Positions 49,364 to 60,648 of a stretch of DNA of 64,000 nt are shown here, in pieces. Position numbers and translations under genes: made by a program. Under the pieces are notes generated by a model. The model was not told where the DNA came from. It made no database searches and worked only from the letters and a program-made list of their open reading frames with translations. Origin of the DNA: Capsicum annuum (lineage: Eukaryota > Streptophyta > Magnoliopsida > Solanales > Solanaceae); the NCBI RefSeq assembly GCF_002878395.1, contig NW_025859999.1, positions 638,377 through 702,376 of the forward strand, given 5' to 3'. Numbering within the stretch: the stretch's first letter is position 1; the number at the start of each line of letters is the position of its first letter.

Positions 49364-49749
49364 ATTACTAACCCTAAAAGTCCATATTAAGGCAATTTAT
49401 ACAAAAAAAAAAAGACTAAGGCTTCATAGTTCTACTACAAGTTGATAAATAAGTCCAAATAAGTCCTACGATAGCAATTTAACTCAAGGAAAAGGGAAGT
49501 GGGCCAGTTCTACCTAAAATGATTCTCTAATCAACAAAATATTCTGAATTTCACTTAACAAGAGACTTAGCCTAAGAGGTCTCAAACTACCCTATTAGAG
49601 ATCAACAACACCTACCATATAATGCCTCAAATTGTGCCATGTCAATACTTAAATGGTTCCTATTATTATAGGCAAGTTATGCAGTGGGAAAGTGTTGCTC
49701 CTACTAACCTACGAAGTCCCTAATATGCACATGAATCATATCCTCAAGA
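49364..49749. other. Spacer, nothing recognised
   Basis: AT-rich sequence after element B. It may contain the decayed continuation of the minus-strand integrase to its right. Confidence 0.3.
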
Positions 49750-50756
49750 ACCTAAATAGTCAACACTGACTGCCTATTATTTTGAGTTTTAAAAGTTATG
49801 CTAAGGTGAACCTGAGCATTCAGCTCCTCTTCAAAAGTCCCTTAGAAGCTAGAAATGCATACTAAGCCTCTCTTTAGAATAGTAGATACGTACTCTATGT
49901 AGTCAAACTAACTCATAAACATAGATATTAGTGAATATTTTAAAACTGAAAGACATTTGAATTAGGAGAAAATAGGTTGATTTGGTTAATCAATCAATAA
50001 AGACCCAAATATTTTTAAAATCAAGAGATATGCGAGGAACACCACAAATGATGCCTATAGTAATCTACTCTGACTTAAACTCAAGCATAAGTAATATTTG
50101 AACTAGGCCACTAGTTTTTATGCTCATTCTTTACCTACTGACAATATAGGTAAGAAGCTACAATGTTTGTTATATCTCTTTTTAAGACACTCCAATAGTA
50201 TTACTACCTCAAATCCTTATTCATATTATCTATCCGAGAGTTAATAAGATATCTGAAGCATTGAGTCTCCTACAATATCAAAAAAATAAAGACTCTAACC
50301 CTCAAAATACAATTGCAGACATTATGTATAAAAATACCATCTGAATCTAGAGTAACCTTTATGGATTTACCCCTCAGAACCTAATAATGGATGCTAAAAA
50401 GTTTACTATCCTTAAATTTGGGACTTTGAAGCTACTAAAACAAGGTAGAACTAGCCTCAATATTAGTAAGGGTCCTTCTAGAGTCCAAAATAACAAGTCA
50501 TACCTTTAAGTTTTGTAAGGGCTACACTCTAAGGCTACGACTTCTCTAAAACTGAAATAAAGGAAAAACAACCCATAGTTAATACGTTTTAGGTCAAGGC
50601 ATTTGTTACCACATTCGCATATCCTTAATGGTGCAGAATAGAGATATTATAGTATTTAAACAACTCAATCCACCTTTATTTTCTCAAATTAAGCTCCTGC
50701 TGGATCATAATGTACTAATGAATACAATGGTTAGAGTAAATATCAAAACGACCAGT
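49750..50756 (-). pseudogene. pol: Minus-strand Ty3/gypsy RNase H to integrase fragment
   Basis: Translated on the minus strand from 50740 downwards: ELNLRK.RWIELFKYYNISI (about 50620-50690), the end of RNase H, then a GYANVVTNALT piece, and near 50120-50190 YYWSVLKRDITNIVASYLYC, the HHCC zinc-binding end of integrase. Stops are frequent. The fragment is cut at 50756 by the LTR of element C; its RT half is not seen on the far side of C/D. Confidence 0.7.
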
Positions 50757-51238
50757 TGTAAAACACCATAAAATTCTAAAGCTTAATACAATAACTTAAG
50801 CATTTCAAGGGGGTCTTAGACTTAGAAAATTATAGTTATATTCTAGACTTTGTTTAATTTTGGCCTTCAAATGTTGGCAAATTTATTTCACCACCTTAAT
50901 GACCTTTAATGGTTTGTATTTTTATTGATTCATGATCAGGAAGGTCAATAGGTATTAAGACGAGTTTCAGATTTTTCAAAAACTCATTTAGATCAAGATT
51001 GGAATTCTAAAATAGTGGACCAATGCAATCTTGGCGCGCTATGTCGCTAATCGCATTGGTCACTAGTTGTACAGACTGCCAGAGCAAAAATAACTGAGGT
51101 TTGGTGCAATTATGGTGACCAGCGATGGGTATAGCGTCGGAACCCTCAATGCACCGCATCACTCATAGCATCCATACCCAGTTATTTAGTCATTAAATGT
51201 CTGCATTTTTAAGGGCAAAAGGGTAATTTTCCCAACCC

Positions 51239-51395
51239 TATATAAGGCTTAAACGCGGGATTAAGCCTCCTTTACACCAAAATACAACCTTTTCTCTCAA
51301 AATCCTCTCAAGAACACATTAGGGTTTTTAATTGGGGATTCAAGTTCAAGAAAATTTCTCCATGAATCATCAAGAATATTCCATCTAAGGTATGC
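51239..51395 (+). promoter_or_regulatory. Putative core promoter, leader exon and splice donor in LTR C
   Basis: TATATAAGG, then CTCTCAAAATCCTCTCAAG, then CCATCTAAG|GTATGCAT 150 bases after the TATA box. Confidence 0.55.
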
Positions 51396-52295
51396 ATAGT
51401 TTTCATTTATGGACTCTTTTCTTCCATGAAGCCCAAGAATCAAGTTTTAAATTACAATTGTGATATTCATTCTATGAACTAAATAATGTTCATGTGTTGT
51501 TGTATGAATTCCAAAATGGAACCTTTACTATGTCTTTATGAAATTACACTAATATATGGACTGAAATCATAAAATTGGGTGAAATTGCGAAGTAAGGTTG
51601 TATTAAATTCATGGTCATGCCTTAGACTTAAATCATGCAATCTGATAGTAAAATTGTGAAATGTTTGTGTTCTCCTATGTTTAAAATACTTTCCATGAGG
51701 ATTGTTGTGCAATATAATTGCGTGATGAAATAATTATGATATTAAAATGATAAAGTTAAGACATGATCATATGCATTCTAAGCTATATACAAGATTATGA
51801 TAACCATGTGCTTTATGAAATATCCTCTACTATCATAGAATAAATTGTTGATATTGGTCATGTATTCAAGAAAGTCATGCTTTGTCAGTTTCCTTCAACC
51901 GAATCCTGGGGGAATTTGTACCCAAAACATAATAGTTGTGTACCTAGAGCCAATGTCATATTTAACGATATCCTCAGTCCAGCCATGATCCATAGAATTC
52001 AATCATTCATATGACTCAGGAATTCTTAGTAAATTGAAAAATCTGAATAGTATTCCATCAGTCAATGGAACTCCATAAAATTAGTCTAGTCTAGTTAAGT
52101 TAACTATGTTCAGTGTCTATTCAGATGGAAGTAGGAGTTAGCACCGATAGAACCCAAGGATGGGAACTCACCTACTATATGATGGGGTAATTCTTAGAAG
52201 CAATCCTTATGTTCCTGAACTACGTAGCCAGAGTAGGTTGAGACATCATAGCTTGTTATATGAGGGTAGATTAGGTGGCTTAACTTGTAATAAAA

Positions 52296-53149
52296 GGGTT
52301 CCCACCATTCTTACTAGAGTTACCTATTATATGTGGTTTACACATAGATTGTCCTTACCAGTGGCGCGGTATTGACACCCTTCAAATTGGGGTTACAGGT
52401 TGGACCCCAACTAAGCTATATTATGATTATTTAGGGCATATTAGTTAGATAACTACTTTCCACAATTTTTGTTACAGAATTAGGACTATCAGAAATAGTT
52501 ATTCAGTCTCAATAATTGTACTCACATAATTCAACAAAATTTAGGACTGTCAGATATAGTCAACTCAGAATTGTACGAAACTCAACTAGTTCCATCTAAA
52601 TATAGGCTGTCAGATACAGTTGCTCAGTGTCATTATATTAGTTATACTAGTTATCTTAGTTATATCAGTTATGTTAGTTATCGGTAACTCATATTATCAG
52701 TAATCAGTTTTAGGATGAGGGTTCCCATAATTCTCACTAGAGTTACTTGTTATATGAGGGTTACTCATAGATTGTTGTTACCAGTGGTGCAGTATTAACA
52801 CCTTTCCAATGGGTGTTATAGTTTGGACCCCAGCTCAACTATATTGCAATTATTTAGGGCATGTCAGTTAGAAAAATACTTCCTACAGTTTCAGTTACAG
52901 AACTTGGACTGTCAGATACAATCATTCAGTCTCAATAATAAAACTTAGATAGTTCTATAAGATTCAGAACTATTAGATATAGTCAACTCAGAACAGTAAG
53001 GAACTCAGCTTGTTCTATTAGAACATAGACTATCATATATAGTCGCTCAGTATTAGTTATATCAATTGTACTAGTTATCTCAGTTATTTCAATTATGTCA
53101 GTTATTAGTAACTCATATTACTAGTAATCAGTTTCAGGCCTATCAGATA
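52296..53149 (+). repeat. 422-base tandem duplication inside LTR C
   Basis: Copy 1 starts GGGTTCCCACCATTC at 52296, copy 2 GGGTTCCCATAATTC at 52718. Matching landmarks follow at the same spacing: CCAGTGGCGCGGTATTGACA and CCAGTGGTGCAGTATTAACA; TTAGGGCATATTAGTTAG and TTAGGGCATGTCAGTTAG; and GTAATCAGTTTTAGG and GTAATCAGTTTCAGG at the ends. The other LTRs have one copy. Confidence 0.85.
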
Positions 53150-53914
53150 TAGTCAATTAGACCATTTCTTTATAATTAAAACTATTAGAAATAATAATTC
53201 CTCTATCAATAATATACCATCAGTTCCATAGTATTCAGTTGACTCAGTTATTAGTATTAGTATAACTGGATGTTAGTAAATCAATACTCAAAACTCAGTA
53301 CCCAGTGTAAGTATGGTCTTAGTTATAGATACTTGTTCATGCATGTATTCTCACATTCTTGTTATACAGTTATTTAGAATTGTTCATTCATATGAACCCT
53401 TGCATTCAGCCTACCTCATAGGCATACCAGTATATTCAATCGTACTGATGTATTTGTGCTATGGTGGTTTACTTTATGCCATAGGTTTAGAAGCACGAGA
53501 TCCAGAGCATCAATAGCATTCCAGTATCCAACAGTTAGAGTTAGAATTGAGTCCTCATCATTCAAGGACATGATCATTACTTTATCATTTCATTACTTAG
53601 TTCATTTAAGTTGGTGGATTTTGTTGGGGACATGTCCCATCAACTCCTTATTCAGACAGTTTAAAGGTTTTTAGACTATAGAATATTCAGATAGTTTATT
53701 TAAGTTTTTGATATTTCTTTACCCTGTTTAAACATTGTTTTATCAGATTTTATGTTTTAGATTTGAATCTTATGGCCTTACAGTTTATGTTTCAGCATTT
53801 ATATATGTATATTATGCAGTGTTTAGGTACAAAGATTATTCATAGGTTATCTTGTGGTCCTTTAGGGTCATGAGAACCATGTAGCATTTTAGGTACCAGA
53901 TTCGGGGTGTTACA

Positions 53915-54137
53915 AACTTGGTATCAGAGCCTAAGGTTCAACAGCATCATAGGAAATCTGAAATACCGTATCTAGTAGAGCCTTGTACATGGGTGTGTTA
54001 TGTACCACACTTATGTGCATGGGGCTATGAGTTGTTTTAGAAATTATTTCCCTTTTTCTAGTATTAATGTCGTGCTAGTAAGCATTAGCTCAAGTTGAAC
54101 TCTCAATCTAATTCGCTCTTTTCTTTTATTACAGAAT
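53915..54137 (+). promoter_or_regulatory. Primer site and leader of element C
   Basis: TGGTATCAGAGCC begins at 53919. The leader matches those of A, B and D (CTAGTAGAGCCTTGTACATG) and ends TTCTTTTATTACAG, a splice-acceptor-like site with AG at 54133-54134. Confidence 0.8.
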
Positions 54138-54870
54138 ATATTTCCTAGAAAGGAATAATGAAAGGAGGATCGAGAACCAGACGGTACTTTCTCCCTTCTT
54201 AGCAGATTCCCTGGATGAGTATTTCTTTTATGGCAAATTCAAAATTGACTCTCTTACTATATCCTATTCAGTAGTAACTCAGAGAAATCAGCAAACCATT
54301 GTCCCACCCTGGCACGTGATTCGCTCCTAGTAGATCAAGGTAGGAAAGTATAGTAAGAAAGAAAGAAAGAGAGAAAATAAGAGAGCTAGAATAGGTAGCC
54401 TCAATTTCAACCAGCTTAAGTTAGAGGGTGGTAACCGATTTCAGTTCTGCCCAAAGTTTTCTGTTCTAGTTCCTCCCTTGGCCAGTACACAAGGCCCTAA
54501 ATTCTAAGATAGGGCGCTCGATCCTAAACCTTAGGGTAGTGTTAATAGTGCCTAAAGCAATCCCCTTTGTCAAACTTATGGTAAGTATCATAAGGGAATA
54601 TGAAGAGTCGGCAGTGATGTGTGTTTTGAATATGGAGAGTCATGTTACAAAGTTTGATACTGTCCTAGGCCCTGTCCTCGAATCCAGCGTAATCATTCTT
54701 AGCACTGTCCGATCGCTCGAACCAACAGGTTGCATCCTCCAGCTCCATCAATGGGTAATTCCCATTTAGATTGCATGCTATTCGACCCTGACAGAATTAA
54801 GATAGTCCTTCTAATATGGTCAATGTCAATGTTTAGGTTAGACCAAGTGTTAATGGGATCTTTCTTAGTT
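54138..54870 (+). pseudogene. gag: gag of element C, internally deleted
   Basis: The expected start codon reads ATA at 54138 (followed by TTTCCTAGAAAG, compare ATGCCTCCTAGAAGG). The N-terminal segment ends near 54330 and is joined directly to the basic tail KKERKRENKRARIGSLNF, so the capsid core, about 500 bases in A, is deleted. The zinc knuckle region (54565-54680) reads NPLCQTYGKYHKGI and DVCFEYGESCYKV, with lost Cys and His residues. The gag end HAIRP.QN.DSPSNMVNVNV follows near 54770. Not translatable as gag. Confidence 0.7.
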
Positions 54871-55911
54871 TCCGCCCAAGTGGGTCTGTCTATCATATTC
54901 TGACAAATATACATGCATTATTCGGTTATGAAAGCTCAGAAAGAGTCAGGCCTTCAGATTCCAGTAGTACTGTTGGCACGTATAGGAAAGCAATAAGGGA
55001 AAAACGATTCCCAACCCATCCTTATCTCAGTGTAAAGTTTCATACTTCAGTCAGCATGATGCCTTCGCATGTTTTACATCTCTGTTCCATGGACCCAACT
55101 TATATTCACATGTTTTCTATAGAATCATGTAAGATTCTAGTTCCCAGCATAAGGAGTTCAGTTTTATTCCCCTCAGCAATCAAAGTCATGACCCACGAAT
55201 GAAGAAAACTCTATAGTCCGGTCATGCATATCATGACTAATGTAAACATGTCACGCTTTATCGTATACTCAAATTCTATGACTTATGATACACTCCTACT
55301 AATCAGTTAAATCCGTGATATATCATGTATCCCCTAGATCCTCAGTATAGACCCTTTGGGTAAATTCAAGCTATTGATATTACATTAATCAGGTCTCAGC
55401 CATGTGTCAAGTTCAGTTAGTATCCATTTATGCTTCAGGTCCTCCTGATTTAGCCCTTTAGTAAGCTCTCTTTGTAAAAATAGTGTAGTGATCAGTAGTT
55501 GATTAGAAGGGAAAGAGTTAATATTTTATGTTAAGAGAATATTATTGAATGCTTATCTTACCCAAGGGTGCAGTAATGAAGATAGGCTTGAATGTCATGT
55601 TAAGTGTGCAAAGAAAGGGATAGAAAGAGGTTGTAGTTAGAAGTTGGGAAAATATAGAGTTAGAGTACACTTTCAGATCCTCAACTTATGTCAATCTTTA
55701 TTTTTTAACTATTAAAACCCATTTGCCATCTCAGTTACAATTCCAGCATTCAGCACTTAGAATTCAGTGTTCAGTCTCAGAATTAAGTACTTTAGTATCA
55801 GTCTAAACCATAGTTATCAATGTTCAGTTATCAAAATCCGGCCTTTAGTTCCTGTGTTAATCCTAGTTATAGTGTCAGTTTTAGTTCAGTAATCAAATCA
55901 GAAACTCTGTT
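54871..55911 (+). other. Non-coding tail of C up to the junction with D
   Basis: No pol homology seen. The last 200 bases (55730-55911) are rich in TTCAGT/TTAGT words like LTR U5 sequence. At 55912 the leader of element D starts without LTR or primer site, so a deletion or recombination joined the two elements here. Confidence 0.45.
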
Positions 55912-56079
55912 CAGTTCTAGTAGAGTCTTGTACATGGGTGTGTTACGCGCCATATTTATGTGCAGAAGGCTATAAGATGTTTTAGGAACAGTCCCCTTTC
56001 TTCACTATTCGTGTCATGCTAGTGATCATAATAACAAGTTAAACTCTCAGTCTAATACATTCTTCTCTTATTCCAGACC

Positions 56080-57240
56080 ATGGCCCCAAAGAGAAGAAAC
56101 CAGCAAGCTCCTCAGCCCAAAGATCCTTTGGGCGAACATATTTCTCATGCGGAGTTTAGAGCCGCATTTCCCATACTTGTTCAGTATATAGCTGCACAAA
56201 ATGAATGACCACCAGTCATTCCGACCAATCCAATGGCCACTCCTAAAGTAGCTAGGATTCGGGACTTCACCCGAATGAACCCTCCATCTTTCCATGGGTC
56301 TAAGTCTGATGAAGACCCTCAAGAGTTCATTGACCAAGTCCAGAAGGTCATTGACATCATGGGTGTTACTTCTATTGAGATTACTGAGTTAGACGCCTAC
56401 CAGTTACAAGATGTTGCTCATGATTGGTACGAACAGTGAATGTCTGAGAGGTTAGATGATACAGGCCCTATCGAGTGGGAGGAATTTGTCACGGCCTTCT
56501 TAGATAGATTCTTTCCCCAAGAGCTGAGGAAAGCCAAAGCTCTTGAATTCATTAATCTTAGGCAGGGGAATACGATAGTTTGAGAGTATTCTCTCAGATT
56601 TACTTAGCTAGCCAGGTATGCTCCTCATGTGGCTACAGACAATAGAGCTAAGATGAGCAAGTTCGTGTCAGGGGTCAATGATAACATGGTAAATGAGTGT
56701 AGATCTATAATTTTGATCAGTGATATGACCTTAGCAAGACTCATTACCTATGCCTAGCAACTAGAAGAGTAGAAGTTAAAGACAAGGGAGAGGTAGAACA
56801 AGAGAGCAAGGTCAGGTAACTTCAACTTTTCTCACCCCAAGTTAGATGGAGGAAATCATTCACAGTTTGCTCTAAGTTAGCCATTCCATCTGCTTCCTCT
56901 GCCAGCGCTTCTATGCCAAAGTTCAGAAACGGTAATAGAAATAAAGTGCCAGGCTCTAAATCTCAGGGCAGTGTTAGCAGTGCCAGAATGAATCCCCTTT
57001 GTCAGACTTGTGGTAAGAACCATAAGGGCATTTGTAGAGCCGATAGTGATGTCTGTTTTGGTTGTGGCAAGCCAGGCCATAGGATTAGGGAGTGTCTGCA
57101 ATCAAGTCTTCAGGGTCAGCAAAATCATTCTACAGCCCAGTCCAGTCGCTCAAACCAGCAGGGTGTCATTTCTAATGCTACCAGTGGGCAACGCCCAAAC
57201 ATACTCTATGCTCTTCAGTCCCGGAAGGATTAGGAAAATT
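56080..57240 (+). pseudogene. gag: gag of element D
   Basis: Start ATG 56080 (MAPKRRNQQAPQP), four bases after a pyrimidine-rich AG. In frame: ISHAEFRAAFPILVQYIAAQ, a stop at 56206, RIRDFTRMNPPSFHGSKSDE, FIDQVQKVIDIMGVTSIE, DAYQLQDVAHDWYEQ, a stop at 56437 where relatives have Trp, then RLDDTGPIEWEEFVTAFLDR and FPQELRKAKALEFINLRQG. A frameshift lies between about 56760 and 56913. The new frame (56913-57233) holds the intact zinc knuckle CFGCGKPGHRIREC (57054-57095) and ends in NILYALQSRKD. Most stops are transitions of Gln, Arg or Trp codons. Structural capsid/nucleocapsid protein in active relatives. Confidence 0.9.
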
Positions 57241-57665
57241 CTCCTGATGTCTTTACTGGTACGTTACAGATTATCCATGTTTATGTTTATTCTTTTCTAG
57301 ACCCAGCTGCATCTTTTTTTTTTGTTACTCCATACATAGCAGGCGATTTTGGAATCAGTCCCGAAGTCCTAGAAGATCCCTTCTCAGTCTCTACCCTAGT
57401 AGGTAAAATCATCATACCTCGATGGGTATACAAGAACTGCCTATTTATGATATATCAGAAATCCACGTCGGCAGATTTAGTGGAGTTAGAGATGACTGAT
57501 TTTGATGTCATTCTCAGCGTGGATTGGCTTTATTCCTACTATGCCACAGTCGACAGCAGAAATAAGATAGTTCAGTTTTAGTTCCCGAATGAGCCAGTCC
57601 TAGAGTGGAAGGGTAGCATTTCAGCGTTCAGGGGTCAATTTGTTTCCTATCTTCGGGCAAGGAAA
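57241..57665 (+). pseudogene. pro: Aspartic protease region of element D
   Basis: In frame with the zinc knuckle and RT. It contains FLDPAASFFFVTPYIAGDFG at about 57295-57354. The catalytic Asp is present but the D-P/S-G-A motif reads DPAA, so Gly is lost. Downstream LEMTDFDVILSVDWLYSYYA (57490-57545) and NKIVQF are the conserved C-terminal protease blocks. One stop (about 57580) is a CAG to TAG change. It would process the gag-pol polyprotein in an active copy. Confidence 0.8.
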
Positions 57666-58619
57666 ATGATTTCTAAGGGGTGTTTGTATCATCTCATGCA
57701 TGTTAAAGATTTCGATTCTGAATCTCCCAGCCTCAAAATAGTCCCTGTTGTTAATGAATACTCATATGTCTTTCCCGAAGGTCATCTAGGCATTCCTCAC
57801 AAAAGTGAAATAGACTTCGGCATAGACCTTCTTTTGGATACTCATCCTATTTCTATTCTGCCATACAGAATGGCACCAGCAGAAATTAAGAAACTAAAAG
57901 ATCAGTTTAAGGATCTCTTAGATAAGGGATTCATCAGAACCAGCGTTTCCCCATGGGGTGCACCAGTGTTATTCATGTGCAAGAAAGACGGTTCTCTCAG
58001 GATGTGTATTGATTATCGTCAACTTAACAAGGTCACGGTCAAGAACAGATTCCTCTCCCCAGGATTGATGATCTATTCGACCAAATTCAGGGTGTACTTC
58101 TCCAAGATAAACCTCAAATCAGGCTATCATCAGCTCAGAGTTAGAGAATGTGACATTCTAAAGACAGCTTTCCGTACTCAGTATGGTCACTTTGAATTTT
58201 TAGTCATGTCATTTGGTCTTACCAATGCCCCAGCAAATTTTATGGATTTGATGAATCGTGTGTTCAAGCAGTACTTGGATATGTTTGTCATAGTCTTTAT
58301 AGATGATATTCTGGTCTATTCTCGCATAGAGTGTGATCATGCAGAGCATCTCAGGATTGTTCTTCAGACTCTCAGGGATCATCAATTATTTGCTAAGTTC
58401 AGCAAGAGCAAATTTTGGCTAAGATCCGTAGCATTCCTTGGCCATATTGTTTTTGGTGATGGCATTAAAGTAGATCCTCAGAAAACTGAGGCAGTAAGAA
58501 ATTGGCCCAGACCCATATCTCCATCAGATATTAGGAGTTTCTTGGGTTTGGCTGGCTATTACAGATGGTTTATCAAGGGATTTTCTTCTATTGCATCTCC
58601 CATGTCCAGATTGACTTAG
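57666..58619 (+). pseudogene. pol: Reverse transcriptase of element D
   Basis: 317 residues uninterrupted. Blocks: [20 protein letters not shown] (66-85), [20 protein letters not shown] (93-112), [15 protein letters not shown] (113-127), [15 protein letters not shown] (145-159), [20 protein letters not shown] (168-187), the active site [12 protein letters not shown] (209-220), [23 protein letters not shown] and [20 protein letters not shown] (289-308). The first catalytic Asp of the KIDL motif is Asn (residue 149, 58110-58112), so polymerase activity should be lost although the FIDD pair remains. The region after NKVTVKN has a short deletion or substitution. Chromovirus Tekay/Del-type RT by block sequence. 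Confidence 0.92.
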
Positions 58620-59462
58620 AAGAAGATTAAGTTTCAGTGGTTAGATTTATGTGAGAAGAGCTTTCAAGAGTTGAAGACTCGACTCACCTCCGCTCCAGTT
58701 CTAGCTATTCCAGATGGTTCAGACAGTTTTGTAGTCTATTATGATCCATCCAGAGTGTGTTTAGGTTGTGTCCTTATGCAGCATGGTAAGGTCATAGCCT
58801 ACGCCTCCAGATAGTTAAAGCCACATGAGACGAATAATCTTAATAATGATCTTGAGTTAGCAGTGGTAGTTTTTGCCTTGAAGATTTGAAGGCATTATCT
58901 CTATGGAGTTCATGTAGATGTCTTCACAGATAATAAAATCCTCCAGTATGTCTTTTCCCAGAAAGATCTCAATCTTCTCCAGAGAAGGTGGTTAGAGCTC
59001 CTGAAGGATTATGACATGAGTGTTCTTTATCATCCAAGCAAGGCCAATGTTGTGGCCGATGCTCTCAGTTGACTCTCCATGGGTAGTATTTCTTACACTG
59101 AGGATAGTAAGAAAAAGATGGCTTAGGAGATCCATCAGCTTGCCAGACTAAGTGTTCGCTTAGTTGATTCTTCAGAGGGTGGTGTATGTGTTCATAGTAG
59201 TTCAGAGTCATCTCTAGTTTCTGAGGTGAAAGAGAAACAAGACAGGTGTCCTAGCCTTGTCCAGCTCAAAGAGTCAGTTCAGAATTAGAAAGTCGAGGTT
59301 TTCTCCCAAGGGGGAGATGGTGTTCTTCATTTTCATGGTCATCTATGTGTTCTAGGTGTAGATGAATTGAGGCAAAAAATACTTGCAGAAGCGCATGGTG
59401 CGCAATATTCTATTCATCCAGGGGTTACTAAGATGTACTGCGACATGCGGGAGACCTATTGG
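58620..59462 (+). pseudogene. pol: RNase H and integrase N-terminus of element D
   Basis: In frame with RT but with six stops, each explained by a Gln, Trp or Arg transition. RNase H blocks: FQELKTRLTSAPVLAIPDG, FVVYYDPSRVCLGCVLMQHG (the usual DAS reads DPS), [40 protein letters not shown] and [16 protein letters not shown]. Then VFSQGGDGVLHFHGHLCVLG, ILAEAHGAQYSIHPGVTKMY, the HH half of the integrase zinc site. Right after ETYW the frame shifts at about 59462 because roughly ten bases present in relatives are missing. Confidence 0.85.
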
Positions 59463-60648
59463 CTAAGAGAGATATTGCAGAGTTTTTGGCTAAGTGCTCT
59501 ACATGTCAGCAGGTTAAGATAGAGCATCAGACACCTAGTGGTTCCATACAAGAGTTCACTATTCCTACTTGGAAGTGGGAAGAACTTAACATGTACTTCA
59601 TGACGGGTTTGCCTAGAACTCGTTATCAACATGATTCAGTCTGGGTCATTATAGATAGAATGACCAAGTCAGCTCATTTCCTTCCTGTTCGTACTTCTTA
59701 TACCACCGGGGATTATGCGAAACTCTATATTAGGGAGTTAGTCAGGTTACACATTGTTCCACTATCCATCATCTCAGATAGAGGTACACAGTTCACTTCT
59801 CACTTTTGGAAAGCATTCCAAAAGGGTCTCGGTACCCAATTCCATCTCAGCACAACATTTCATCCTCAGAAAGATGGTTAAGTAAAAAGGAACATTCAGA
59901 CTCTTAAAGATATCCTAAGGGCGTTTGCAATTGACTTCAAGGAAAGTTGGGACGACCACTTGCCTTTGATTGAATTTGCATACAACAATAGCTATCATTC
60001 TTATATTCAGATGGCTCCATTCAAAGCTCTCTATGGTAGGAGATGTAGATCTCCGATTGGTTGGTTTGAAGTTAGTGTGGACTCAATCATAGGTCCTGAC
60101 TTAATATTCGATGCCTTAGAGAAAGTTCAGTTGATCAGATAGAGACTCTGAGCTACTCAGAGCCGATAGAAGTCTTATGCAGATATTTGTAGAAAGGATC
60201 TTGAGTTTGAGGTCAATGACTATGTCTATCTTAAGATCTCTCCCATGAAGGGAGTGAAGAGGTTCGACAAGGGAGGGAAACTCAGTCCCCAGTGTGTCGG
60301 TCCCTTTAGAATTCTTTGTCGCTTCGGTAAGGTAGCTCATGAGCTTGAGTTGCCTTCAGATCTATCATCAGTCTATCCAGTCTTCCATGGTTCTTTGCTA
60401 AAGAAGTGCATAGGTGACCCAGCAGTTGTTGTCCCTATTCAGAGCATCGACATTCAGAACAGCCTCTCCTATGAAGAGATTCCAGTCAAAATCTTAGATT
60501 ATCAGACTCGTAGATGGAGGAATAAAGAAGTCCCTCTAGTCAAGGTTCTTTGACAAAATCAGTCTCATGAGGGAGCTACTTTGGAAGCAGAAGCATATAT
60601 GCGTACCAAGTATCCTCACCTCTTCCCCGCTAATTCAGATCAAGCTTA
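59463..60648 (+). pseudogene. int: Integrase core and chromodomain of element D, catalytic residues lost
   Basis: Frame 2. KRDIAEFLAKCSTCQQVKI completes the zinc site; then [88 protein letters not shown] and SPMKGVKRFDKGGKLSPQCV. Of the DDE triad the first Asp is Tyr (59594-59596), the second (SDRGTQ) is kept, and the Glu is Lys (59885-59887). The C-terminus YPVFHGSLLKK and YEEIPVKILDYQTRRWRNKE leads into a chromodomain cut by a TGG to TGA stop at 60551; the rest (EGATLEAEAYM) continues in frame to a terminal stop at 60648. Chromodomains steer integration to heterochromatin. Confidence 0.9.

Larger units (their letters stand above)
50757..53914 (+). repeat. 5' LTR of element C
   Basis: Starts TGTAAAACACC and ends GGGGTGTTACA, followed by AACTTGGTATCAGAGCC. 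TATATAAGG at 51239-51247; donor-like CTAAG|GTATG with GT at 51390. The start resembles B more than A or D. Contains a 422-base tandem duplication. No matching 3' LTR is in the window. Confidence 0.85.
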
